Shown here piece after piece: positions 12,189 through 25,100 of a DNA stretch of 64,000 bases. The position numbers and the translations under genes are program-made. Below the pieces are notes generated by a model. That model was not told the origin of the DNA, searched no databases, and was given only the letters and a program-made list of their open reading frames with translations. The first letter of the stretch is position 1; every line of letters begins with the position of its first letter. The stretch comes from Catonia carolina (Eukaryota; Arthropoda; Insecta; Hemiptera; Achilidae), in assembly GCA_035578175.1 (NCBI GenBank), contig JAQMRL010000003.1, positions 97,881,969-97,945,968 of the forward strand. Direction: 5' to 3'.

Positions 12189-15066
12189 ACAAAACATCAT
12201 CATTTAAAGGAGTAATACCAGGTAACAAATCATAAGATTGAAATTTTAAATCATTATCGCTTACGTTACAATTATCATTATCATTACAACTTAATTCATC
12301 TAAATCACTACATTCATAAGAATTTTCTTTTAGCAAATCTGAACAACTAAAATCCAACAGTTCTTGTTGTAAGCAACACACTGAAGACACATCACTTAGA
12401 AATCTGCTGTCACTTAATTTAATACGTTCACTTGATGTAGGAGAAGATACTGGTACATATCTTGTGTGATTACTTGAATTTAACGCTGAATTGGGTGTTT
12501 CAAATAATTTCCTTTTATCACTAAACCTTTGAGGTGTTTTGTAATTTGCTGGTGTTCTACTGAAAGATAATGTAGAATTATCTGTTAAAGGAGTACTAGA
12601 TACAATGCCACTGTTATTAAAACTACCATTATTATGATTATACAAAAAATATTTATCGTTTAAAATTCTGTTTAACTTTGGTGTCTCTATAATTTCTTTT
12701 TTTTGTTTATTCAATTCTAGATCGCTATCTGGTGACGTATTTTTTGGTGAAAAAATTTGGTTTGAACACATGGGAGAACAGAAATCAACATCAAATTTGG
12801 TCATTTTAGGTATCTTGCTTGATGAAGAATCTTCTTTCACTTTCCGTTTCTTTCTCTGTAAAAACAAACAAAAATATTAAAGTTAAAGTGCAGGCACAGC
12901 ACAAGAGTATGTAATTTAATTGTTGTTGTTTAGGTCAACAGCCGAAAGGCTGGTTTGAACCTCTAGAGGTTTTACTACGTCAAAACAAGGAGTGAGGTGG
13001 TTTACCATTACCTTCATCACTGAGTTGAAAGAGTATGCTTATCAGCATGCCAGGCCCTCCGAAAAGTACCCACTTTCCACCCTGCAAATGACACCTTCAC
13101 TTCATTCACCGCAGGGTCTGGCTGTACAGTAAAATTCATTACTCTCAGAGAAGATAACTCTGACTAGAGTCTTTAACACCTCTACCTCTTCTGTTCTTAA
13201 ATAGTTCAGTCACATAATTGGCTGACTATGTGATAAGAAACAGAACTATTTTTTGTAGCCCTGGAACCAACAGATCGAGTGCAATTAATTTAACACTCTA
13301 CCTGTCCGTTATGGGCATATTTAATTATGTAAATCGGTTTTGATATACACGTGCGACGATAGCACGCTCACTGGGTAAAAGAGTTTGGAAAGATACCTAG
13401 TTGAAGTTTTACAAGATTCTGGCTGTTCCAATATTACTGTGTGGTAGCAAGTCATGGGTACTTAGCAAAAAGAATGAATGTCAGATCCAAGCAGCGGAAA
13501 TGAGGTTCTTAAGAAGAGTTCAGGGATGTAGTTTGATGGATCACATTAAAAATGAGGAAATACGGGCCCAGTTAAATGTCTTCCCTCTATTAGGAACAGA
13601 TGAAAAATATAGAGAGAATGGGAAGATACATTTAATATGCATGATTGAAGATAGATGGGCAAAATGGATATTAGGATACATACCTTCTGGATGAAGAGAT
13701 GTAGGTACGGTGCAAAAAAGATGAGCAAAGAATTTGGAACAGGTCAGAAGGCCTAATACAAGACAGGAAGAAGAAGTAAATTGAAATTCATTCCTGCATC
13801 CCACAAAATGGCTCCTTTGGATACCTAAGCACAGAATGGACTGCAAGATGCATTGACACTGTTCACGTGGGTGTTCAACTATGAATCGATGATGGTTTGA
13901 GTGGTTGACTGTGAGGTGATAGATTACCTCATATCAGAAAACCAGCTGCAAGTCATCCAACAGCAATCTATATATTTGGTTATAAATACCTAGCAAGTTC
14001 CAGGTAAAATCCACTCGCTGATAATCTCCAGCAGTTGGATGGTGTACAGAGATTTTTACCAATGACCACGAAGCAATTTAGTATCCCACTTGATACATTC
14101 CTCTTGACTGATTTAATTTCATCAATCCTCACAGTTGAAAGTACTTTGATCACATGATGAAAGACAAGAAATGCTGAATACAGCAGAATATCGTGCAGGG
14201 AAAGGATAGCCCACGTCAACGTAGAAAATCACGGTTGAGGAATCTTCATGACTGGTATAGTGCATTGTTTTTTGTTTTTGTTTAATGTGTGACTGTTTTG
14301 GAATAGGTATGTTGCAAGTTTGGTCACCCTTTGACATTTTTGCCAATCCATGTTAGGGCCAAAAATAGTCTTTTAAAAATAATGTTTTCATAAATGTTCA
14401 GGGCATTCAAACTACCTATCCGTTTTTGTTAAACATGTTAAAAACAATCCAATAAACAAAATAATATAATAGGTTTCAATCATTGGCAAGTTACATTACA
14501 AACACAATTATTCTTTACCAATATCCACTATCCGTGGATATCTCACCTGGAGCCAATTTGCCTACAGTTTATACATTTCAGTTGTCTAATGTAACTGGAA
14601 CCACAACATATCATTTTCTTGGGCATTGTTTATTTTTGCAAGGGACAAAACCAGTATTAGTATTTATACTTTGCTAAAAACTATGGTGCTGAGCAAAACA
14701 GAACAGAATGTAGGTCTTGCTTCAACATTTTTCAACAAAGTGAAACACTGAAAGTAGTTATAGTGTAAGTTATCTGCAATAAAAATCCGTAATCTGGAAT
14801 TTGAGGTTAGTTAACCAAGTCCAATTGGTCTTTATGTAAAAGAATTTGGAAATTTTGATTTATTCTAGTGAACACAACGGTAACTACATACACACTATAT
14901 TTATTTTGGTATTACGTGAAAATCTATTGCAAAGAAGCTCCTCTTACAGAAACCTTTATTCAGTGACCATATAATTATTATGCAAAGAAAGACGAATATA
15001 AATAAATAAATATAAATTCACCTGAAAATGTTTACTTTTAGAATTATCTAAAGTATTTTCATCCAT
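12187..15066 (-). CDS. Unrecognised nuclear Ser/Thr-Pro-rich protein, 2 exons, 237 aa
   Basis: Exon 1 is 15066-15022 (ATG, 15 codons ending HFQ, donor GTGAAT). Exon 2 starts after a TTTTTACAG acceptor at 12855 and ends with TAA at 12187-12189. Both are phase 0. An in-frame stop lies about 60 nt above the ATG. The protein has a basic NLS at the junction (RKKRKVK) and a low-complexity Ser/Asn/Asp-rich body with about ten SP/TP sites (for example FSPK, ETPK, RTPA, KTPQ, ETPN). The C-terminus is acidic (DLDELSCNDND). No enzyme fold is visible. The SP/TP density suggests a CDK-regulated disordered nuclear protein, but that is inference. Family B copies lie on both sides of exon 2. Confidence 0.72.
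12925..13320 (+). repeat. Family B copy 3, full
   Basis: Complete unit in the intron of the 237-aa protein gene; the antisense frame is broken here. Confidence 0.85.
13375..13800 (+). pseudogene. Non-LTR retrotransposon 3' end
   Basis: A 97-codon open piece (13401-13694) KFYKILAVPILLCGSKSWVL, QIQAAEMRFLRRVQGC, then NEEIRAQL, the C-terminal region of a non-LTR endonuclease/reverse transcriptase. Confidence 0.72.
13860..15020. other. Intron of the 237-aa protein gene, no clear feature
   Basis: Contains only short chance frames, including 14346-14122 on the minus strand, which I do not recognise. Confidence 0.5.
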
Positions 15067-15168
15067 TCTGCAGAAAGTCCTGAACAGTAGTAACTGTCGT
15101 TCTTCAAGAAAGAATTAAACGGCAAAAATGTTTTGTTACTTTTCAGGTTATGTTTACATCCAACGAGA

Positions 15169-15239
15169 TTGGTTGAAAATTTTCAAGCAAGACCTCTTAA
15201 ACAAACTGTGACGTCACCATGGTAGGTCTGGTACTTCAA
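15169..15239 (-). promoter_or_regulatory. Candidate promoter elements of the 237-aa protein gene
   Basis: A perfect palindromic CRE (TGACGTCA) at 15209-15216 and an inverted CCAAT at 15169-15173 lie about 105-150 bp above the ATG at 15066. A TTTGAA (CHR-like) hexamer is near 15234. The motifs are seen; their use is inferred. Confidence 0.35.
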
Positions 15240-15971
15240 ATTTTTGTTGTGGTCGTATACTACTACTAATTTCAGTCTGAAATAAATAGGTGGATTTTTT
15301 TAATTCCCTAGCAATTTTATTTAATTTACAATAAGTTTTAAGTTTTCTTTAGAATTCAAATAAACTCATAAGAGTTCATTATAACTCCTAAGGCATTTAC
15401 TAAGAGGAATCTGACTAACCATACAATCATTGCTCAAATAGTAGAAATTGTTTGGTATATGTTTCAAAAATGTATTCTTTTTATCATCAGTTACACCACA
15501 AGCCATTTTTTGTTCAATGAGGCTGGCCAGTGGTGTAATGGTTAACACAATTGGTTTCTTTCTATAGGGTTACCAGATGAAATTTTGGGTTAATTTTTTC
15601 TTTCTTCAACATCAACAAGGTATCACAAAGATATTATGTTAATGGACTCCATGTGTCAGGTTTGAGAAAGGAAGGCCAATAACAAAAATTCTGATTATGG
15701 TGATCAGCAAGCTTATGGTATAATTGCATTATTTGTGACTTTAGTGTTGAATTTGTTCAAACACATTTTTATTAAGCAATCTATTTGCATATCATATTGC
15801 ACATTTTTCAACATCTTCATATTGTGAAAATGCTAAATATAATAACTTTATTTGCAATTATCTTCATGAAAACACTGGTCATTGCAAGTCTTCCTTTTAT
15901 TACTGATATGAAAGAGAGTAAAAACATTTTTAAAAGAAAAATTATCCACAAATTAATTTTTTTGAAAGAAA

Positions 15972-15977
15972 TTTATT
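15972..15977 (-). promoter_or_regulatory. Poly(A) signal of the serine protease gene
   Basis: AATAAA on the minus strand begins 16 nt after the stop codon. Its position right behind the terminal exon makes it a likely, though unusually close, cleavage signal. Confidence 0.5.
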
Positions 15978-15992
15978 TGAATTTATATTAAT

Positions 15993-16154
15993 TTAAACAG
16001 TGTTAACATTTATCCAGTTTAAGTATTCAGTTATTCTTGTATAAAGATCAGGAAACCCAGGGGTAATAGCGCAACCAGTTACTCCAAAACTGACCACCCC
16101 TATTAATTTACTTACTCCATGCATTTCAATAATTAAAGGCCCACCACTATCACC
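15993..16154 (-). CDS. Serine protease exon 12 (catalytic Ser, stop)
   Basis: Starts after TTTACAG with GDSGGP (catalytic Ser 560). Continues [14 protein letters not shown] and [10 protein letters not shown], then TAA. Residue 226, counted from the conserved Tyr 228, is Asp. Confidence 0.92.
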   Translation of the reverse strand, partial: GDSGGPLIIEMHGVSKLIGVVSFGVTGCAITPGFPDLYTRITEYLNWINVNTV

Positions 16155-19100
16155 CTGTAAACATAAAATAGACAAGTTAAAAACTGACAAATTAAAACAA
16201 ATAGGCTACCATCACAATTTATTGTAAACAAAACAATGACATTAACAGAAACTAATCAGCATCCATACATATATTTTTCAAGTCGATAATAATATGCAAG
16301 AATTACAGGAAGCAATAGAGAACACAATTTTTATAGTATAAATATTTTTATCCTCCATCACAGTTGACTGAAATTGCATGATTTGAATAAGGTGCTAAAC
16401 TGTCCACCATGAACCCTCAACATTTTTTTTTTAAATATAATGTTTTATAAATTCCAAAATTTTAGTGATTTAAAAATTAACATGGTTGCAATTTTTAGAC
16501 CTGAAAACAACCCATATTTTTTAGATATTTATTATAAAATTTTCATGTAATCTATTGTTCCAAATATTATTGGAATATTTCTAACCACTCTTCAATGTAG
16601 ATTAACATTTTAGAACAACTAAAGATATAAACAGATGGATGAAGGTAAGATAAAATGTCAGCAGAAACAAATTTTTTTTATTTTTTTATTTGTTTCATGT
16701 CACATCAACGTTTTGATCATTAGTGACTACTTTGGGTTATGGAACAGTGGGTTTGAAAACGTAATAATATTCCAGACCCTAGCTGGGAACCTGAACCCAG
16801 GACCTCCTACTTACAATTTAATACACTGACCCATGGAGGCAGTAAAATTTAAATTTTGTTGTATATTATTTCATCTTTATTCAGTGGTTCAAGAATTTTC
16901 CATACTACACTCCATATACTGAAACTGAAACGGTATTGATAATAATAATGGTTACGTTATGGCGATCACCACCTAATTACTCCGGAAAAAAGATGACAGA
17001 ATATTCTTCAAGGACACACTATAGAAGTATGGTTAATGGGGTTTAATTTTTGGGTTTCGGGTTTTGTAATAGTAGCGCTAATAATTGGACCAATTTTTTT
17101 AGGTAGCACTATTTATTTTTATTTTTTCAAGTAGCCCTTTAGAGAGAGCACACCAAATCAATATTTTAATTTTACTTCTTGTTTGCTAATGTTTCCTTTA
17201 CTTCCGCAATCTTTTCATTCTTTCGGGCCTTTCCTTCAAATAAGTTGTTCAATGTTGAGGGGTTCATGCCTTTTCTTTTTATTCTCTTCTCTGTAGATCA
17301 CTCTCAGGTTTTTTTTCTAAAACTTTCCCTATTCTGTACCTATGTATTTTTTGTCAATTTTTGCATCTTTAAGGTCATTCAACGATACTCTGAACCAAGC
17401 TGGTTTGGTTTTAAGATTTATTATTTTATCGAAAATTTTGTTAGTCAATCTGCTATCATAAATAGTAGAAAGCATAAAGCATGTGTTATTCTTGCCACAT
17501 GTCCAAAAAATACAAGTCTACTTTTTTTCATTATATGGATTATGTTTTCAGTTTTTTGTAGGTATCTCTTTATTCGAACAGAGTCTATTGTAATTGTATT
17601 TTTCCTTTCAAGGTCCTAGGAACTATTTATTCCAAACTATTTATTTTATTTAAACTATTTATTTTATTTTATGCAGCACTTTCATTATACAAATGTCATA
17701 TAAATTAATAATAAAATTATTAGAATTAATGTGCTAAATCAGATGCATGATTAACAAACAAAATTAATGTTAACATAAATTGCACAATCAAAAATAAAAC
17801 CTTAATAAAAATTACACACTGGTATCATTAACTTACAAAACAAGTTCCACCCACTCCAGATGGTGAAGCACATAACATTCCACTGTGTACACGATCATCA
17901 ATTTCCATTGCACATTGTTTATTCGATAAAACTTCTACATTTAATTTCTGTAATGTTGGGCTAGGTGTATTTTTTGAGACTGATGTTACACCCCAGCCAA
18001 TGACAGTAGCTTTTTCTCCTGTGTAGGCATCACCTATAAAAAAGATACATCTAAATTTTCATTATTATTTTATTGAACAATCTATACAGGTATTATCAAC
18101 AGCCGTATGATATTTATAAATTGGAATACATATTTCTAAACCACTAGAATACAGTAACAGTAAACATTTGCTAATGTTTATAGCGCTTTTGTGTACCTCA
18201 TATACATCTTCAGTAATGCATTTTGAAATTTTACCCTAAATATTCATAATATAATTTAATTCTACTGTAGATATTTTTGGTACAAGTATCCTTTCTTCCC
18301 ACATTACTTAAGCATTTAAGTCAGTACAAATTCTTTATCTCAATGGCTAGCCTCCATTATCTTGTGTTGCATTTGACCTGTTTAGCAAACCTGTGGATGA
18401 TTATCTCTATACAATAGAAAATATTTAGCTATTCTTAAAAATTTACAATTTTTTTTCAAAGTTTCTCTATTAGATGTTGAAAATAAAATCTTCTACAGCT
18501 ATCCAACATGTTTTAAACAAGAGAAATTCTGTTTACTTTATCAGATGTTGACAACTCTGTGTGTTTTCATACTCTAACATTGTGAATTGTATACCTCACG
18601 AAAATGAATGACGTAACAGTAGGTTTGTTGGGACTGATGCTTGCGAAAGGGAATGCTTCACAGTAGCGGGAACTTAGTGAGTGGGGGGGAAGTTATCTAT
18701 CTCTTTCCAACTGGGAATGAATACAACATGCTACTAGCAATTCTGAAAACATTTTTACTTACCACACGTCTATAACTCTTCGATTGAATTGAAATAACTC
18801 TTTAACTGAACTCACTCACAATTTTAACAAACTGCACAAAATAAAGTTATATGAACTAAGACAACCGTGTTTACTACTAACTAACTAGATAAAGATTTTA
18901 AAATATACAATATTGTAGCTACGTGACAACATGCACATGGTGACTAAGTGTATGATTCTATTCAACTTAAATAAGCGATAAACTGTTGGCTCAAATTGTT
19001 CATTCTTTTAATGTCAGCAAAGTTGTACACTACTAACAACGAAATACAGAACCGTTCTCGTATCTTTATTATTCATCGTTTACTTATTCCGTCATCTACC

Positions 19101-22100
19101 AAACAATGTTCAAAGATGTAGGAAGTTGAGCAGGGATCTCCTGTTTTAGAAACGGTTATATGTTATTAAAAATATTAATTAATAAATAAGCGATAAACTG
19201 TTGGCTCAAATTGTTCATTATTTTAATGTCAGCAAAGTTGTACACTACTAACAACGAAATACAGAACCGTTCTCGTATCTTTATTATTCATCGTTTACTT
19301 ATTCCGTCATCTACCAAACAATGTTCAAAGATGTAGGAAGTTGAGCAGGGATCTCCTGTTTTAGAAACGGTTATATGTTATTAATAAATTAATTAATTAA
19401 TCGATGAATTAGCGAGAAGTAACTAAATAACATATCGAAGACCTGTCAGTGGATGGTGCTCTCTACGCATGTTACTCATGTCATTTCATTCATTATTTCA
19501 CCCACCATCATATTCACTGGTTGTTTATTTTATAACAGTTGTGAATTTCATTAATAAAGTTAATAAAAAAAAAACAAATTCTGTTTAAAGCAATTCTATA
19601 AAAGCGCATAATGTTTCCAGTTTTCATTTATTGCAGCTGTCACTTCAACAGTGTCAGGGGCAGAAATGCCACAGCGAACATTTCCACCTTTACAAACCGA
19701 CTGTCATGAAAAATTCTATGTGGAGGGGCAAGCATTAGGTCTTACCATCTCAATTTTACTTGAAATTCAATGTACAAATTAAACTGACTAAGTACAGTTA
19801 ATTCCATGAACAGAAAAATAAAAATAATTTAGATTAAAATGATCAGTACACTTTTTATCGTACAAGAATAGTATTTTACTTAGCCAATTTTATAGTTCTT
19901 CAATTTGCATTGAAATACTCTGTGCAAATTAATTTTTATTTCTTAACTTCTTGCTCAGTTTTATAGAAGAATCATAAATAGATAATATGTAATTCTTTTT
20001 AAAGTAAGTTAACTCTCCTGACCGGTAACTGGAAGACATATTGGTTGGACACTGTCAGTGAATATGACTGGAGCATTTAATTTTAACAACGCTATGTCAT
20101 TCGCCAAAAGAAACGCATGAAAATGTGAATGGAAATAAATTTGTAACACTTTTCTCATTAGATGGTTAGTTTCATTATCAGATGTTAAATCATGATCACC
20201 CAATTGGACCAATAATGATTCGATTGGTGTTTCTCGCCTGCAAAAAATAAAGCATTGATTAGTATGAAAATATTTCACTGCTATCATAGAAAATTAACTG
20301 TAAATTTAGTGTGAAAATTAAAATCAATTACAGAATTGTATTGTGAAGATATAATCAACCAATATATAATTATTTATTTTTAGAATATAATATTATTAGA
20401 AGGCAAGAGAAAGTAAAAAACTAAATTATACAGAAGCTAATTATTTTAACCTACAACTAACAAACTATTATGAATACATACGTCATGAAACAATGTGCAG
20501 CAGTCACAACAAATAAATTACTGATAAGTGCACCTCCACAAAAAAATAATTTCTTTAGTAAAATTGCTACCATCCATGGAAACTCATTGATTTCTGTTTC
20601 TGTTCCAGTTATTATGCGACGTTGTAGATTATTTTTACTATTATCATTATTATTTTCCCCATTATTACCTTCAATTTGTCGTTTTGTGCTTTCTGTAACA
20701 TAAAAACTCAATTATTAATTGTTATTTTATCCTGAAAATACACCTAGCAACTTTCATATTAAAAGAGAGTTTTTCCAAATCAACATACCACCATAACTTT
20801 TCTGATAGTTGTAAAGTATATAGCAATATCTTGGTACATAAGATGCAATACAATAAATATATAAATTCATAAAACCAATTTCTGAACAAGCTTCAACATT
20901 TTCTGTTATTGAAAGTTTATTAAATTTGTCGATATTGAGGTTGTACAAAAACATTTGTTTGCATATTTAATGGCAACCATAGTGGGAATATAATAACAGC
21001 ATACACTCCCGCTAGTGATGGGGCTTATTTAATACAGCAGGATTAAAAACATAGTTTTTGGATTGAGCCAGTTATCGTGATAACAGGTTATTAAAAACAC
21101 CCTATTGGCTGTTACTTTATAACACCGTGATTCAAAGTTGTTTAATAAACTAATGTAGGAATGACGCTTGTCTCATTGTTATAATAGTAAGGATTGTTAT
21201 AACAGCATAAGACTGTTAAAACTAAATGATATTATCAATAACCTTTTTGGCTAATAACACCACTTTTAAGTTTAACAATGTTATAATACAGTTATTAATA
21301 CAAACACAAGGTGACAAATCTCACTTAATCTCTCACGAGCACAAAGTTAAGTTAAATTGTCTACAACTTTAATTATATACACTTTTCCGCTAAAATGCAT
21401 ATTAAGGCCGCAATCTTAAAAAACCATTTTTTTCTACGAGAGAACAGTCTCTCCAAGAATTTCAGCAGATATGGTGCCTACCCTATCATGTAGAACATAA
21501 AAAATGTAGTAAATGAGGCGATTTAAAAGAAACGTAGGAGCCGTTTTTGAGAAAATCGCAAAAAAGTGAAAAATTGCACAAATAAACTACTACTTCCGGT
21601 TGACCGATTTTGATAAAAATGTTCTTGTCGGGTCCTCTAGTAGTAGGCACCTAACTTAAGTTTCAAGTTTCAACTACATACGATGTTCCGTTTTTCAGAT
21701 ATTTGCACACACACACAGCAATTGCTAAAAACATGTTTTTTGGGTTCTGGGGGTCTAAAAACGAGTATTTACAGTGAAAATTTGATTTCAAAAAATTTAC
21801 ATGAAAACAATACTTTCCTTCCTATATATTCATACAAGCAAGAGAAAGTAATACATGTAGAAAATTGGAACAAAAAAATATTGTTTACTTGTAACAAAAA
21901 ATAAATTTTACTCACCATAATAAAATGTGTTTAGTACAGGTTCAGGATAATTCCACCAGATTTTATCAAAATCTTTTGTTTTCACTTTATTCCACCAACG
22001 AATTATTGTGGATAGTGGATCTGTTAAAACTTGTACGTAATTATTACTGCTTTCTGTAGTCATATCAGTTTTTCTTATACCACAATGTCTTGGCACTGTA

Positions 22101-25100
22101 AATAAACAATGTATTTTCTGTGGTTATTTTTTCTTTTTCTTTTTTTTTTTGATGAATGTCTGATGAGTACTTATAGATGTATTTTCAAAATATTCACTTC
22201 CTTTGAAGTTTTTCTCTAGCTATGGATTGTTCCACTTAAGATTTAATTCATTACGAAAGTCTTTCATAACTTATTTTTATTTATCATAAGCCTGATGCAA
22301 AATGTTGATTACGATGTCGCAAATCAATCACTAAATTGTTTGAAAAAAAACTACATAATGCAAGTTGAAAATTCATCAATAAATTACCACAAGCTTTAAA
22401 AAGTTGTGGTACTTCAATTTGTTTAAAAAAATACTTGATTGATGAAACAGTTCACAGTGAACATGAATTCCTTTCTAAATAGTTTTTGGTTGATAAATAT
22501 TTAAACGTCTAAGTTAAAGCTGAGGAAAATTGTCTAACTTGATATTAAACATTGTTGAATGACATGCTTTTTGAAGTAAGCAAGTAAGTAATGGTAATAA
22601 ATGATTGGTACATAATAAATTTAACAAAGTGTTAAAAATTAGGCTTATGTTATCTTCACATGTTTTATACTACTTTCTGGAGTCTCCTGGATACTAATAT
22701 AAAAAAGTGTTGGTGCAGGATTTTTTCTTTGTAACTGGTAAAAAGTTAATTGTTAATCAATACATAACCTCAATTTTGGGTGTTGTCAGTTATACTTTAC
22801 ATCAGCTAAGCTGAAACCTATTTAAAACAGTTTTTATAGAAAAATATTATGTAGCGCGATCCATCTGAAAAAGTTTACATTCGTTATGCAGGAAATTTAC
22901 AATTGTTAATTTAGTAATAATTTACATTCTTATTACTATAATAAATCTTATTATTATAAACATTTATTTGTAACTAGGTTTAAGGTTGTTAATTGTAAAC
23001 TAAATACTGTAACAGGTTACCTTATTGTAATTCTTTTACACCTGACAAAACTTTATCAGACGACACATCATCCTCGTTGTCACTATTTGAATCATGTTCC
23101 AAATTTACAACAAGTTTTTCTGCCTGAACTTCACTCAAAGAATCTAAACCCCACATTTTTAGAAGATTGATTAGGAATCATTTTCTTTCTTACCGAATAG
23201 TAGCATTGTTCATATCAATTAGATTAGAATAAATAAACAAATTTAAACAATGGACTGATTCAATTGCTAATACAGCATCTACTGAAATTTACAGTATTGG
23301 AATTGTTTAATAGTTGGCTAAAATATAGAAATGGATGGCTGGCAATGGGCGCCAGCTATCCGGTTACTCGTAGTGTAGATAGGACAGATCCAACCTGACT
23401 TGGTAAAATGTTGTTTATAGTAGTTCTCATCAAGAAATATCGACAAGAAATATATTTAAACATGTATATTTACAAGAAATATAAATATAGTCAAGAAATA
23501 TAGACGCCCTGCACTTTGTTAGCGCGCCTACAAAAACTGAAAATGCAACATGCAACACAGCACATTATTGCGGGTTGCAGCCAGTACAGGGGGTATTTAT
23601 AGACTTCACATAACATAGTATAGTATTTGTAGCACTTATAAAGTGATACTTACAGTCTAAGTATATTTTCTGTTGCTTATTTAAATATATCTTTTTGTTT
23701 ATTTTTTTAAAGTTAAGACAAATGAGATACGTGCATATAGAAAAAGTTTAGATAAATGAAATTTTTTCATTTAAAAAACAGAAAAACAAAGGAAAAATGT
23801 ATTATTAAACACAAAGATTCACTATTGTTTGATTTACCTTTAAATCGTTTTATTTTTGAGCAAGGGATTTGTGTTATTTTAATAAACCAGTGGTAGTAAT
23901 CTTCATTTTGTATAAGCACTGCGAGTTTCAGTGGCTTACTGTCAGTTGGATCCACAGCTACTGTAGCTAGAAACAAAAAAATATTTATATTAAAAATGTT
24001 TAGTGAATAAATATTTTTCTTAAACTGCTGAATTTCACAATGAAGATATATCAAAGGGTATGGAAGCACACTTGTAATAATGATAGAGCTATTTATTTTT
24101 CTCTGTCAAGTTTTAAATATTTCATCAGTGCATCCATGGAAACAATTTCTGCCTTTAGGATGATACCTAAAAATCGGAAAACTAGATAAAATTTTCAGGG
24201 GAAAAGTGTTTGAAATTAAAACTGGTGTCAGGCACGGTGATGGACTGTCTGTTCTCTTCAAATGTGTGCTGAAAAAGGTAATTTGGGAATGGGAAATAGG
24301 TCTTGCAAAGAACATATTGTTTAGTATTAAGTTTCTAAAACATACTAGAATGTATTCTTTTTTTTTAGAAACCTCCACAAATGCTGTTCAGTTTATGGTA
24401 CAACCTTAAAGGGTCAGTTTTGACTTATTTTCCACAGATACAATGTTTCTTAAAAACTATTAAAAAATAGACAATTATACTAACTTGCATAACCAGTGAG
24501 AGATCCACATTGCCCGGTTGTGGGTCCGTCTAGTGAATTAAGTATGAATATTTGATCAATGTCACAAAGCCCTCCGAGTTTTCTTGCCAAATTCACTTTC
24601 TCATATTCAATTCTACAATGAAAAAAAGACCCACAATTATTTTTCTTTCCAATTGTACTAATATGAGTTGTAAAACAAATTTTACATATAAAAATTTTCC
24701 TATTAGCAGAATTATGTTTCTGTACTTAACACCTTTTCTGATGCTTAATTTACCAACAAACCTACCAGGATTGTCTAGCGGTAAAGTCGTTGCTACAAGT
24801 CAGCAGTTGAATAGCTGATTTTCGGAGACAAAGATTCCTGGTTTAAATCCTAGAAAAAGGTAACTTTTGTACGAATTTGAATACTAGACAGTGGTTACTT
24901 GCGTACTTTGATGGTTGGGGGTTCAATTAACTATAGTCTCTCAGAATGGTTGGCCTGAGCCTGTACAAGACTGCATTTCATTTACACGTCATGCACATTG
25001 TATACTCATCTCATTGCGTCCATAAGGTTGCTTTTTGTTCGTAAAGTGTAAAGATTACAACGTTTACACATTAGGGATACAAAAATTAGCATCAATTTGT

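Noticed and set aside
17179..17619. Plus-strand 146-codon frame rich in Phe
   Set aside because: It is the antisense of a decayed non-LTR 3' end readable on the minus strand.
19630..19790. Plus-strand exon-like piece after a TTTATTGCAG acceptor ([18 protein letters not shown])
   Set aside because: No partner exon, no family match, and it lies antisense within protease intron 10. Not enough support.
21005..21320. Possible hAT-type end (TAGTGATGGGGC) near 21010
   Set aside because: No matching opposite end or target duplication could be found.
24206..24409. Possible extra protease exon in intron 5
   Set aside because: It reads as reverse transcriptase (GVRHGDGLS) on the opposite strand; the protease frame is complete without it.
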